Positions 1 to 8,125 of a DNA stretch of 64,000 nucleotides are shown piece after piece. Within the stretch, counting starts at the first letter, position 1; every line of letters begins with the position of its first letter. A program made the translations under genes and the position numbers. Under the pieces are notes generated by a model that saw only the letters and a list, made by a program, of their open reading frames with translations, did no database searches and was not told where the DNA came from. Source of the DNA: DATKYQ01 sp964640665 (lineage in GTDB: Bacteria > Myxococcota > B64-G9); contig CAZXHT010000018.1 of assembly GCA_964640665.1 (NCBI GenBank), forward strand, positions 15,513 to 79,512, in the 5' to 3' direction.

Positions 1-114
1 GCCCAAGAGGGGGCTGAAGCGACTTGCGGCCCTGGCTTCCCGCACAAGACGAAAGATGACCTTGCGAACTCCGGGGTGAAACTGGTTCGAAATATTTTTT
101 GGAGGCGAAGATGA
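1..114 (+). other. Left edge, possible 3' end of an upstream gene
   Basis: Two forward frames are open from the window edge. One ends at a TGA at 77-79 and is rich in Lys and Arg. The other ends at a TGA at 112-114 that overlaps the ATG of the next gene in the ATGA arrangement common in operons. Either could be the tail of a gene starting outside the window. Too little is visible to choose between them or to assign a function. Confidence 0.2.
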
Positions 115-1196
115 AAAAGGTGATTGTTGCCGGACTTTCTTTGTTGATGTTTTTGGCCGGTTGTACGAAATCCAAATATGACAAACTTGCCGACGCTTCC
201 GAGGCAGAAAAGAAGGCGGCCGTAGAGTTGTGGGACAACTATCTTGCGGCGCTGGGCGAACGCAGTGCCAACAAGGATCCTGTCAGGCTAGCCCACTTCT
301 TTTCGGGACCTTTGCTTGCCAGCCTGACAGAGGCCGATTTCAGCGCGCGAATAAAGAAGTGCCTCGGGCGTAAGAGGGCCGGCGCTTTTTCTAAGGTCAA
401 GGTCGTATCGCTCAAGAACTCCGCGGACGGTTTCTTGATGATACTCGACTCCAGGGCGGGCGAGGCGGCCATCCCGCTGGTGCGGAAGGGAAAGCGAATG
501 AAGTTCTCCGAGTTGCTGGCATCTACCGGCGACTGGACGTCCGAGCCGAAGGCAGGCCCGACCGCGATGCCCAGGGACAAATCGCTGCTTTACATCATGA
601 TGGTGATGAAGGACGAAAAAGCTCCCATCACAGACAGGCTGCGGGCGGCCGTCGGACTGGCGAAAAAGAAATATCGCCGACAGATCATAACCAGCCAGAA
701 AACGGTGAGCAATCCCATTGTCAGGCTGGGCCTGGGCCTGGCCAGGGTCAAGATCGACGGTTCGGACGAGTCCTTCATCCGCAATTTCCCGACCGCCGCG
801 GCCGGCCTCGAAGCCTTGCAACAGGCCGATAAGGACATTTTCGAAGAGATGCTGGTCAAGCTGACCAACATGGGCTCGATGATCGAGGATCCGCCGGTAA
901 ACGAGGCGCTTTACAAGGTCGCGGCCGGAGCGCCCGACTCGATGCGCCAACGTATGGGCAAGGCCCTCTACACGCTGGCCGAGGCCGGCCCACCCAGGTT
1001 CGCAAACGCTGTTGGGAATTTGGCCAAGGACATGCAGGCGGATAAGTCACTCAAGATCTACCTTGAGGAAGTCAAGCGCCGCGGCGGCAAGGCTCCAAAG
1101 ATGTTGAAATTTCTGGGCAAGTTTTCCAGGATCGGAGAGCCGGCCGAGAGGAAGCTATGCAGGGAGTTGGCTGCACAAATCAACAAATCGAGATAG
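111..1196 (+). CDS. Lipoprotein of unknown function
   Basis: The protein has 361 residues and starts at the ATG at 111, five bases after a GGAGG at 101-105; an in-frame TTG at 99 is too close to that site to be the start. The N terminus is a lipoprotein signal: two Lys, a hydrophobic core, then LAGC with the lipid-accepting Cys at residue 18. The rest is soluble, helical and rich in Lys and Ala, with no motif I recognise. Alternating helices in the second half could be repeat-like. It probably sits in the periplasm anchored to a membrane. It is transcribed towards dnaK but 200 bp away, and dnaK appears to have its own promoter. Confidence 0.75.
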   Translation: MKKVIVAGLSLLMFLAGCTKSKYDKLADASEAEKKAAVELWDNYLAALGERSANKDPVRLAHFFSGPLLASLTEADFSARIKKCLGRKRAGAFSKVKVVSLKNSADGFLMILDSRAGEAAIPLVRKGKRMKFSELLASTGDWTSEPKAGPTAMPRDKSLLYIMMVMKDEKAPITDRLRAAVGLAKKKYRRQIITSQKTVSNPIVRLGLGLARVKIDGSDESFIRNFPTAAAGLEALQQADKDIFEEMLVKLTNMGSMIEDPPVNEALYKVAAGAPDSMRQRMGKALYTLAEAGPPRFANAVGNLAKDMQADKSLKIYLEEVKRRGGKAPKMLKFLGKFSRIGEPAERKLCRELAAQINKSR

Positions 1197-1302
1197 TGCC
1201 TTGCCAATAGTTGATTTTTCCTAGATTTTTTTGTGATAGCCAGACGGCCGGCGGCCAGAGCCTGTGCCGCTGCGGGAACTGATCTCCGGTCGCGACGCCC
1301 CC

Positions 1303-1331
1303 TTGACATTCGTGAATACCGAACAATCTTT
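1303..1331 (+). promoter_or_regulatory. Candidate dnaK promoter
   Basis: A perfect TTGACA at 1303-1308 is followed, about 16-17 bases on, by a poor -10 (AATCTT/ATCTTT). The gap between the lipoprotein and dnaK is otherwise unremarkable. I see no CIRCE element and no full HAIR operator (CTTGAGT-N7-ACTCAAG) here. Confidence 0.35.
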
Positions 1332-1396
1332 CATGTAGTGATAGGCAATCCGGGCCGGGGAACCCGGGGGACAAGAAATGACAAGGGAGGTGTGTA

Positions 1397-3295
1397 ATGT
1401 CCAAGGTTATCGGAATTGATTTGGGTACGACCAACAGCGTTGTGGCTGTTATGGAGTCGGGCGAGCCGAAGATAATCATCAACGAGGAAGGTGCGCGCAC
1501 TACACCCAGCGTCGTCTCGATCAACAAGGACGGCGAGCGGGTGGTCGGCCAGGTGGCCAAGCGCCAGGCGGTCACTAATCCTGAGAGCACGATCCTGTCG
1601 ATCAAGCGCTTCATGGGCAGGCGCCACTCCGAGGTGTCCAGCGAAGAGCAGAGCGTGCCTTACAAGGTACTGGCCGGGAAAGAGCAGATGGCCGAGGTGG
1701 AGATCCGCGGCAAGCGCTATCGACCTCAGGAGATCTCGGCCATGACTTTAAGGAAGCTCAAGGCCTCGGCCGAGGCCTACCTGGGAGAGAAAGTGACCCA
1801 GGCGGTGATCACCGTACCGGCTTACTTCAACGATGCCCAGCGCCAGGCCACCAAGGATGCCGGGAAGATTGCCGGGCTGGATGTCAAGCGCATCATCAAC
1901 GAGCCGACCGCGGCGGCCCTGGCCTACGGCATGGACAAGAACAAAGACCAGAAGATCGCCGTCTTCGATTTCGGCGGCGGAACATTCGATATCTCGGTTC
2001 TCGAGGTGGGCGAGAAGGTCGTCGAGGTGCTCTCGACCAACGGTGACACCCATCTCGGCGGCGATGACATCGACGAGGTTCTGGTTCGCTACCTGGCCGC
2101 CGAGTTCAAGAAAGACCAGGGCATCGACGTGCTGGGTGACAAGATGGTCATGCAGCGCCTGAAAGAGGCGGCCGAGAAGGCCAAGGTCGAGCTGTCCAGC
2201 ACCAACGAAACGGAGGTAAACCTGCCTTTCCTGACGGCTGATCAAAACGGCCCCAAGCACATGAACCTGAAGTTGACCCGCGCCAGGCTCGAGGAATTGA
2301 TGGAGCCGATCATCGAGCGCTGCCGCGCCCCGTCAGAGCAAGCGCTCACGGACGCCGGCCTGTCCGCCTCGGAAGTCGACGAGGTGGTACTAGTGGGCGG
2401 CTCCACGCGGATTCCTCGCGTGCAGGAACTGGTCAAACAGCTTTTCAAGCGAGAACCCCATCGCGGGGTCAACCCGGACGAAGTGGTTGCCATGGGCGCC
2501 GCGGTGCAGGGCGCCGTGCTGACAGGCGATTATTCCGATGTCCTCTTGCTGGACGTCACGCCGCTTTCGCTGGGAGTCGAGACACTCGGCGGCGTGATGA
2601 CAAAGTTGATCGAGCGCAACAGCACCATCCCGGCCAGGAAATCCGAGATGTTCTCGACGGCCGCCGACGGACAAACCTCTGTCGACGTCCATGTTTTGCA
2701 GGGCGAGCGCTCCATGGCGGCGGACAATCGCAGCCTGGGCCGCTTCAAGCTCGACGGTATTGCGCCGGCGCCGCAAGGGACGCCACAGATCGAGGTTGCT
2801 TTCGATATCGATGCCAACGGCATCGTCAATGTCTCCGCGACCGACAAGGCCACAGGCAAAGAGCAGCATATCACCATCAGCGGAGGCGGAGGCCTGAGCA
2901 AGGAAGAAATCGACAAGTCCCTGCATGACGCCGAACGCTACGCCGACGACGATCAAAAGCGGCGCGAGTCGGTGCAGCTCAGGAACGAGGCCGACCAGAC
3001 CTCGCATGAGATCAGGCGCATAATGAACGACAACAAGGAGCGCCTGGATGCGGATACCCTGGATGCGATCGGCCAGAAGATCGAGCAGGTCGATCACTTG
3101 AAGGATTCCGACGACCCGGGCGGCCTGCGCTCGGCGCTGGAAGAGCTGAAGACCGTGGCGCAGAAAATGGGGGAAGCGCTTTACGGCAACCAGACCGCGG
3201 GCAGTGAGGAATACCAGCGCCACGACACGGAGACGGCGACACCCGCTGGATACGGAGGAGACGACGTCATTGAAGCGGAATTCAGAGAACAGTAA
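1397..3295 (+). CDS. dnaK: Chaperone protein DnaK (Hsp70)
   Basis: ATP-dependent cytoplasmic chaperone that binds exposed hydrophobic peptides. The 632-residue length is normal. The nucleotide-binding domain opens with the phosphate-1 loop GIDLGTTNS, followed by the INEPTAAALAYG signature, the phosphate-2 segment FDFGGGTFDIS and the adenosine motif VLVGGSTRIP. The interdomain linker VLLLDVTPLSLG leads to the substrate-binding domain and a helical lid; the extreme C terminus ends in acidic residues (DDVIEAEF) as in proteobacterial DnaK. The ATG at 1397 is preceded by AGGGAGG at 1384-1390. It is followed by a terminator and a CbpA-type dnaJ; no grpE lies in this window. Confidence 0.98.
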   Translation: MSKVIGIDLGTTNSVVAVMESGEPKIIINEEGARTTPSVVSINKDGERVVGQVAKRQAVTNPESTILSIKRFMGRRHSEVSSEEQSVPYKVLAGKEQMAEVEIRGKRYRPQEISAMTLRKLKASAEAYLGEKVTQAVITVPAYFNDAQRQATKDAGKIAGLDVKRIINEPTAAALAYGMDKNKDQKIAVFDFGGGTFDISVLEVGEKVVEVLSTNGDTHLGGDDIDEVLVRYLAAEFKKDQGIDVLGDKMVMQRLKEAAEKAKVELSSTNETEVNLPFLTADQNGPKHMNLKLTRARLEELMEPIIERCRAPSEQALTDAGLSASEVDEVVLVGGSTRIPRVQELVKQLFKREPHRGVNPDEVVAMGAAVQGAVLTGDYSDVLLLDVTPLSLGVETLGGVMTKLIERNSTIPARKSEMFSTAADGQTSVDVHVLQGERSMAADNRSLGRFKLDGIAPAPQGTPQIEVAFDIDANGIVNVSATDKATGKEQHITISGGGGLSKEEIDKSLHDAERYADDDQKRRESVQLRNEADQTSHEIRRIMNDNKERLDADTLDAIGQKIEQVDHLKDSDDPGGLRSALEELKTVAQKMGEALYGNQTAGSEEYQRHDTETATPAGYGGDDVIEAEFREQ

Positions 3296-3319
3296 ACCCT
3301 ACATGTAAACACAGGTTTT

Positions 3320-3353
3320 TCGGCACTCCGGAAGGGGTGCCGATTTGACTTTT
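3320..3353 (+). terminator. Rho-independent terminator or attenuator after dnaK
   Basis: A 9-10 bp stem (CGGCACTCC at 3321-3329 with GGGGTGCCG at 3334-3342, one G-U pair) closes a GGAA loop and is followed by a T-rich stretch, ATTTGACTTTT. It should end or reduce dnaK transcription before dnaJ. Confidence 0.75.
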
Positions 3354-3404
3354 CTCCCCCCGCGGATAATACTCTCGCAGAAATTACGCTTGAGTTTTCA
3401 GGAT

Positions 3405-4328
3405 ATGGCTAACTATTACGACATCCTGGGTATAAAGAAGGGCGCGAGCGACAAGCAGATAAAGAGCGCTTATCGGAAACTCGCCCGCAAATACCATCCG
3501 GACGTGAATCCCGGCGACAAGTCCTCCGAAGAGAAGTTCAAGGAGATCTCCGAGGCCCATGACGTCCTGGCGGACAAGAAGAAACGCGCTCAGTACGACA
3601 GGGTAGGGCACCAGGCCTGGAAAGCCGGCTTCAAGGATGGCGCGCGCCCCGGGGGCGCCGGCGGCCGGCCGTTCGACGGCTTCGGGAATGTTCATTTCCA
3701 TTCCGGCCGGGGAGGGCCGGGTTTCGGCGGCGCAGGCGACATTGATATCGAAGATCTCTTCGGCGGTATGTTCGGTGGGCGGGGAAGGCGACGTTCCCGG
3801 GGGCCCATGCGCGGGCAGGATTCGCTGTCTCGCCTGGCGATTTCCATGCTGGATGCCGTCCGTGGAGCGCAGACGAACATCACGCTCACCTCGGGTGGGG
3901 GCACGCGAGAAAATCTTTCCGTCAAGATTCCCGCTGCCGTGCGCGAGGGGCAGAAAATCCGCCTGGCGGGCAAGGGCGAGCCGGGAATCAACGGAGGGCC
4001 TCCCGGAGACCTGCTGATAGAGATTATATACGATCCCGATTCACGCTTCAGTCGCGAGAACTCGGATCTGACGATAGAGGTCCTGGTACCATTCTCGGAT
4101 GCGGCGCTGGGCGGCAACGTCTCGGTACCCACTCTCGAGGGTCATGCCGATCTGAAGATTCCCCCGGGCACGCAAGGCGGCCAGAAGATGCGCCTCAGAG
4201 GCAAGGGTTTACCCCGTGCGGGCGGCGGTCGCGGTGACCTTTTTGCGCGCGTCCGGGTGGCCGTACCCAGGAAGCTCGACGCCAAGGGCAAAGAGTTGAT
4301 CGAGAGTCTCAGAAGTTACGAAAAATGA
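3405..4328 (+). CDS. DnaJ-family co-chaperone, CbpA type
   Basis: Hsp40 co-chaperone that should stimulate the DnaK ATPase. The 307-residue protein starts MANYYDILG. The N-terminal J domain (about residues 3-68) has the HPD motif in KYHPDVNPGD. A Gly/Phe-rich linker follows, then two C-terminal peptide-binding domains. The four CxxCxGxG zinc repeats of DnaJ are absent, so this is a type II or CbpA-like protein. The start at 3405 is preferred to an upstream in-frame TTG because the J domain begins there. Its pairing with a MerR-like gene downstream matches the cbpA-cbpM and dnaJ-hspR arrangements known elsewhere. Confidence 0.92.
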   Translation: MANYYDILGIKKGASDKQIKSAYRKLARKYHPDVNPGDKSSEEKFKEISEAHDVLADKKKRAQYDRVGHQAWKAGFKDGARPGGAGGRPFDGFGNVHFHSGRGGPGFGGAGDIDIEDLFGGMFGGRGRRRSRGPMRGQDSLSRLAISMLDAVRGAQTNITLTSGGGTRENLSVKIPAAVREGQKIRLAGKGEPGINGGPPGDLLIEIIYDPDSRFSRENSDLTIEVLVPFSDAALGGNVSVPTLEGHADLKIPPGTQGGQKMRLRGKGLPRAGGGRGDLFARVRVAVPRKLDAKGKELIESLRSYEK

Positions 4329-4349
4329 CCTCGCCTGCGGAGGGATGAA

Positions 4350-4697
4350 TTGGCAAGAAGCCCGCGCATAGTAACTCGACGAACCGTGATCCGCAGGCTC
4401 TCCCTGGACGGCGAGGTGCTGGACAGGCTGGAAGAACTCGAACTCGTAGTGCCTGTGCGCCGGCCGGGCAAGGAAAGGGCCTATCGTCTGGACGATATTG
4501 ATCGCCTGCGCGTATACCGGCTGCTGACGCAAGAACTGGGTGTAAACCCGCCCGGCGCGGAGATCATCCTCAGGCTGCGTGGGCGCTTGATGGATCTGCA
4601 ACAAATGCTCTATCGCATGCTGACCGGTATAAGAAATCGGGGACTTTTGGAAAAGGTGCGCGAGGTACTCTCATCGCTGGATGAAGAGCCCTGGTGA
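4350..4697 (+). CDS. MerR-like HTH protein next to dnaJ (CbpM/HspR type)
   Basis: A 115-residue protein with a MerR-type winged helix-turn-helix (about residues 10-65), then a segment TQELGVNPPGAEIILRLRG that resembles the HspR signature after its HTH, and a short coiled coil. It starts at TTG 4350, with GGAGGG at 4339-4344; an ATG at 4345 is in a frame that stops quickly. It lies 21 bp after dnaJ in the same direction. From the family it could be a CbpM-like modulator that binds the J domain, or an HspR-like repressor of chaperone genes. I cannot separate these from sequence. It ends two bases before the convergent acyl-CoA dehydrogenase gene. Confidence 0.75.
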   Translation: MARSPRIVTRRTVIRRLSLDGEVLDRLEELELVVPVRRPGKERAYRLDDIDRLRVYRLLTQELGVNPPGAEIILRLRGRLMDLQQMLYRMLTGIRNRGLLEKVREVLSSLDEEPW

Positions 4698-4699
4698 TT

Positions 4700-6556
4700 T
4701 CAGAAATTCACTTCCAGCGGGCTGCGATTGCCGCTCATGACCGTTTCGGCGATGGCATCGGCGCGCGGCAGGAAAACGTCCACGAAGAACCTGGCACTGT
4801 GGATCTTACCGTCGTAGAAGCTGGCCTCGGGATTGTTCTCGACCAGCTTGCGCTTGTCGTCATCGGAAGACCTGCCTGAGGGCAGGCCGGCCTTTTCAAA
4901 AATGGCGGCGAGTTTTTGCTCGGCAAGAATGGCCATGTCGACTAAAAAGTACGACATGGCAATCGTCCCGCACATCTCGAGGAAAGGAGTTGCGTACAGT
5001 AGCGGGTAGTAGAAGTCGCCCTCGGCGCCCACCTGCTGGAACTTCATCACTGTCTGGGTCAACCTGTCCCTGGCCGCGCCGATTTTCTTTACCTGCTCTC
5101 CCAACAAGGGGTGCTCCGAGTTGCCGTCGACAAACTCGTTGAGCTGGCTCAGGAAGGTCATGAAAGAGGCGGCTCCCTTGCCGGCCACCTTCCGCCCGAG
5201 CAGATCGAGAGCCTGGATTCCGTTGGTTCCCTCGTAAATCGAGGCGATCTTGACATCCCGCAGGTACTGTTCGACGGGGTATTCCTGGGTGTAGCCGTAA
5301 CCCCCGAAAACCTGGATGCCGATAGAGGTAATCTCGAAACCCGAGTCGGAGCAGTATCCCTTGCAGATGGGCGTCAGCAAGTCGAGCATCAACTTGTTCT
5401 TGTTGCGCGTTTCCTCGTCTTCGGCATTGATCGCAAGGTCGGCGCACAAGGACGTGTAGTAGATCATTGCGCGCATGCCCTCCACGAAAGCCTTCATGGT
5501 CAGCAACATGCGGCGGACATCGGGATGCTTGATGATGGCCACCCGGGGGGCGTCGACATCCTTCATGTCCTTCATGTCGACCCCCTGGATGCGTTCCTTG
5601 GCGTACTGCAGCGCCTCCTGGTACGAAGCCGCGGAGGCCCCCAGGCCCTGCAAGCCCACCCCGATGCGGGCCTCGTTCATCATCAGGAACATGTGGCGGA
5701 TTCCCTGGTTTTCTTCGCCGATCAGGTAACCCCTGCAGGGACCGTCCGCGCCCAATACCATGGTGCAGGTGGGCGCTCCGTGAATGCCCATCTTGTGCTC
5801 GATGTTTCCGCAGACGACATTGTTGAACTCGCCGGCTGAACCGTCGTCGTTGACGCGCAGCTTGGGAATCAGAAACAGGCTCACGCCGCGGATTCCCTTT
5901 GGTGCGCCCTCGACGCGGGCCAGGACGAGATGCACGATGTTGTCAGTCAGATCATGCTCACCAAAAGTGACGAAGATCTTCTCGCCCTCGATCAGGTAGT
6001 GATCGCCTTCCCGGACGGCCTTGGCCTTCAGGTCGCCGACCGCGCTGCCGGCGCCCCCTTCCGTCAGGCACATCGTCCCGGTCCATTCGCCGCTGTAGAG
6101 CTTGGCCAGGTATTTTTGCTTGATCTCGTCGCTGCAGAAGGTCTCGATCAAGTCGCCAGCCGCGTGGGTCAGGCCGGGAGCCAAAAGGAACGGCATGCAG
6201 GCCGTGCCGTGGATCTCGGTGACTGCGGTGTTCATCGTCAAGGGCATACCCTGACCGCCGAATTCCGGATTGCCGGATGGAGACACCCAGCCACCCTCGC
6301 AGAAGCTCTTGTAGGCCTTGTGACACTCCGCGGGCATGGTTACCTTGCCGTTTTCGAACTGGATTCCCTCCCGGTCGAGAATGGTGTTTAAAGGAGCCAG
6401 CACGTCGGTCGAATACTTTCTGGCCTCGTCAATGACCATCTCGAAGACTTCTCTGTTGAACTCTGTGTATTTCGGCAATTTACAGAGGTTTTCAACATCT
6501 AGGTACTCGAACAGGCAGAACTGAATGTCGCGCTTGTCGATGGCAAACGGACTCAT
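4700..6556 (-). CDS. Acyl-CoA dehydrogenase, long form with C-terminal extension
   Basis: FAD-dependent flavoenzyme that oxidises an acyl-CoA to the 2-enoyl-CoA, as in fatty-acid or related acid degradation. The protein has 618 residues, longer than the usual 380 or so, and resembles the DmdC / long-chain subgroup with an extra C-terminal domain. Visible motifs are the FAD-binding loop MCLTEGGAGSAVGDL, the substrate-side MNEARIGVG and the catalytic-base region IYEGTNGIQALDLLGRK with Glu near residue 441. The ATG at 6556 has AAGGAGG at 6563-6569. A single-gene unit with its own promoter and dyad. The substrate cannot be set by sequence; the nearest subgroup includes 3-methylmercaptopropionyl-CoA dehydrogenases. 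Confidence 0.92.
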   Translation of the reverse strand: MSPFAIDKRDIQFCLFEYLDVENLCKLPKYTEFNREVFEMVIDEARKYSTDVLAPLNTILDREGIQFENGKVTMPAECHKAYKSFCEGGWVSPSGNPEFGGQGMPLTMNTAVTEIHGTACMPFLLAPGLTHAAGDLIETFCSDEIKQKYLAKLYSGEWTGTMCLTEGGAGSAVGDLKAKAVREGDHYLIEGEKIFVTFGEHDLTDNIVHLVLARVEGAPKGIRGVSLFLIPKLRVNDDGSAGEFNNVVCGNIEHKMGIHGAPTCTMVLGADGPCRGYLIGEENQGIRHMFLMMNEARIGVGLQGLGASAASYQEALQYAKERIQGVDMKDMKDVDAPRVAIIKHPDVRRMLLTMKAFVEGMRAMIYYTSLCADLAINAEDEETRNKNKLMLDLLTPICKGYCSDSGFEITSIGIQVFGGYGYTQEYPVEQYLRDVKIASIYEGTNGIQALDLLGRKVAGKGAASFMTFLSQLNEFVDGNSEHPLLGEQVKKIGAARDRLTQTVMKFQQVGAEGDFYYPLLYATPFLEMCGTIAMSYFLVDMAILAEQKLAAIFEKAGLPSGRSSDDDKRKLVENNPEASFYDGKIHSARFFVDVFLPRADAIAETVMSGNRSPLEVNF

Positions 6557-6612
6557 GAGCAGCCTCCTTGGAAAAAAGAATATGGAAGGGTGTCTCGATT
6601 CATGACGCGTTG

Positions 6613-6641
6613 AGTCTAATACTTGTTGACATGACAGTCAA
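6613..6641 (-). promoter_or_regulatory. Promoter with overlapping operator-like dyad, acyl-CoA dehydrogenase
   Basis: Read on the minus strand this is TTGACT (6636-6641), a 17-base spacer and TAGACT (6613-6618). A perfect dyad, TTGAC-N6-GTCAA at 6626-6641, covers the -35 element, as expected for a repressor site. Transcription would start near 6606, giving a leader of about 50 bases that carries the Shine-Dalgarno site. Confidence 0.6.
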
Positions 6642-6689
6642 TGATAAAAAATCAGACAAGCATCCAGTTTTGATTCAATATGTTACGCT

Positions 6690-7694
6690 CTATTTCTTTG
6701 CGCCGCGGTCGGGCCGCGACGAGGCCGACTTAATGACTCCCGCCCTGAGCAGGCGAAAAAAATGCGACCAGCCGAAAATCAAGGGGTGACGCCGCTGTCG
6801 GGGGGTCAACTGAAGCTTGATCCCCTTGGTACGCTCGATCTTGGCCAGGATGATGTCGACCCACTCGTCCACGGTCACCAAGAACTTGGGCCAGCGAAGT
6901 ATTCCCCTGATGCGGCTTTTTTTCAGAAACCAGCGATAGCGTAGCCTGCGAATCGCCCGGACGAGTCTTCCGCCTTCCGGGCGGTAACGCCCGTCTTCGG
7001 CTTTTGCGGCCATCTTGCGGGCCAGGGGAAGCTTTGATAGTAGCGCGGGGTAGACGTCCATGTAGAAGTCACGCTCCGAATCGAACAGCTTGGGCACCTT
7101 GGTGCTTGTCTCGACCCTGGTCTCACCCGCATAGGACAGGTTCAGGCAACCCAGGGTGAACGATTGCTCGTCGAAAGGCTCTCGCATGCCACGCAGCGTC
7201 CAGGGCACGACGTTGGACATTGCGCTGAAGCAGCAATCAGTAAGCCGGGTCCTTGCATCTTCGTTGCGCGCATACACCAGAGCCACGCGTTTGCCGAAAC
7301 GTCCCAGGACATAGATATCTTTTGCACGCCGAGAGCACTCGCGCCTGAATCGCCCCAGTGAGATCAGGTTGTATTTGCAGCGCCTGCGATCGTCCAACCT
7401 GAGATGAAAAATGTGCGGCGGCAGGAAGTAGGCCAGCAGCCAATGCGACAGGCGACGAAAAACGCGGCGGTATCCGTCCGTGACCACGAAGAAATCAGGA
7501 AAGGAGGTATTCGAGGCTGTAACCGAGCTGAGCATGGAACCGTACATGAAGATGCCCACGACTTTGTTGCCGTAAAGACGCAGGATGGTCTCGACGAACG
7601 GCAAGATGTCGGGCCGGGAAATATCGAGTGTCCGCCGGCGAACGGCTTTTCTGATTTCATCCACGACGTCGCCGGATGTAGCAGCCAGGGACAT
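6690..7694 (-). CDS. Putative nucleotidyltransferase, Tam41-like
   Basis: About 334 residues. A YGSMLSS motif followed by PDFFVVTDG resembles the GS and acidic motifs of nucleotidyltransferase folds. The run KYNLISLGRFRRECS then DIYVLGRFGKRVAL resembles the KYG / LYxAGRxxKP region of Tam41, which makes CDP-diacylglycerol from phosphatidate and CTP. The C-terminal half is very basic, which fits peripheral membrane binding. The assignment is by pattern only. The ATG at 7694 is used; a TTG at 7703 is also in frame and neither has a clear ribosome site. It is divergent from the small membrane-protein gene at 7757. Confidence 0.5.
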   Translation of the reverse strand: MSLAATSGDVVDEIRKAVRRRTLDISRPDILPFVETILRLYGNKVVGIFMYGSMLSSVTASNTSFPDFFVVTDGYRRVFRRLSHWLLAYFLPPHIFHLRLDDRRRCKYNLISLGRFRRECSRRAKDIYVLGRFGKRVALVYARNEDARTRLTDCCFSAMSNVVPWTLRGMREPFDEQSFTLGCLNLSYAGETRVETSTKVPKLFDSERDFYMDVYPALLSKLPLARKMAAKAEDGRYRPEGGRLVRAIRRLRYRWFLKKSRIRGILRWPKFLVTVDEWVDIILAKIERTKGIKLQLTPRQRRHPLIFGWSHFFRLLRAGVIKSASSRPDRGAKK

Positions 7695-7756
7695 CCGTGT
7701 CAAGACCCGTTGCCAAGCTTCATTCGTTATAATAATATGAAGTCAGGAGGAAAGGC

Positions 7757-8125
7757 ATGCATTTTTCTAACACCCTGGGTTGGGTCCTTTTGGTTTTCAT
7801 GGCTCTCGGCTCCGGTGTGCTCGGCGGGGCGATTCTGCTTTACTTGAGCAGGCGCCGGCGAATGGTCGATCCCACCAGCTACCTGCTCGACAGGCTTGGT
7901 GTGCTGGAATCCGACCTGCGCCGCGCCTCGGAAGACATTTTCTTGATCCGCGAGTACCTGTGTCGCAAGGGACTGGTCGACGAGGAAGATCTGGCGCTCC
8001 TGCGCCGGAAGCTTATCGAACTGCCCCGGCAAATGGAGGCCGAGCGCGCCGAGTTGATCAAGGGCGCTCTCGAGAAAGACAAGGAAGAACAGCTAATCAA
8101 GAACATTCCCGACACACTTCACTGA
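7757..8125 (+). CDS. Small membrane-anchored coiled-coil protein
   Basis: The 122-residue protein has one N-terminal membrane helix (about residues 8-30), then an Arg-rich stop (SRRRR) and a charged helical tail likely to form a coiled coil in the cytoplasm. A strong AGGAGG lies at 7745-7750 and a perfect TATAAT at 7728-7733, although the -35 is weak. The 3' end overlaps the convergent GH57 gene by seven bases. No family is recognised. Confidence 0.65.
   Translation: MHFSNTLGWVLLVFMALGSGVLGGAILLYLSRRRRMVDPTSYLLDRLGVLESDLRRASEDIFLIREYLCRKGLVDEEDLALLRRKLIELPRQMEAERAELIKGALEKDKEEQLIKNIPDTLH

Noticed and set aside
1048..1068. CTCAAG-N6-CTTGAG dyad upstream of dnaK as an HspR (HAIR) site
   Set aside because: The half sites are in the reverse arrangement to the HAIR operator, and they lie inside the upstream lipoprotein gene more than 300 bp from dnaK. 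A lone CTTGAGT at 3389-3395 before dnaJ lacks its partner.
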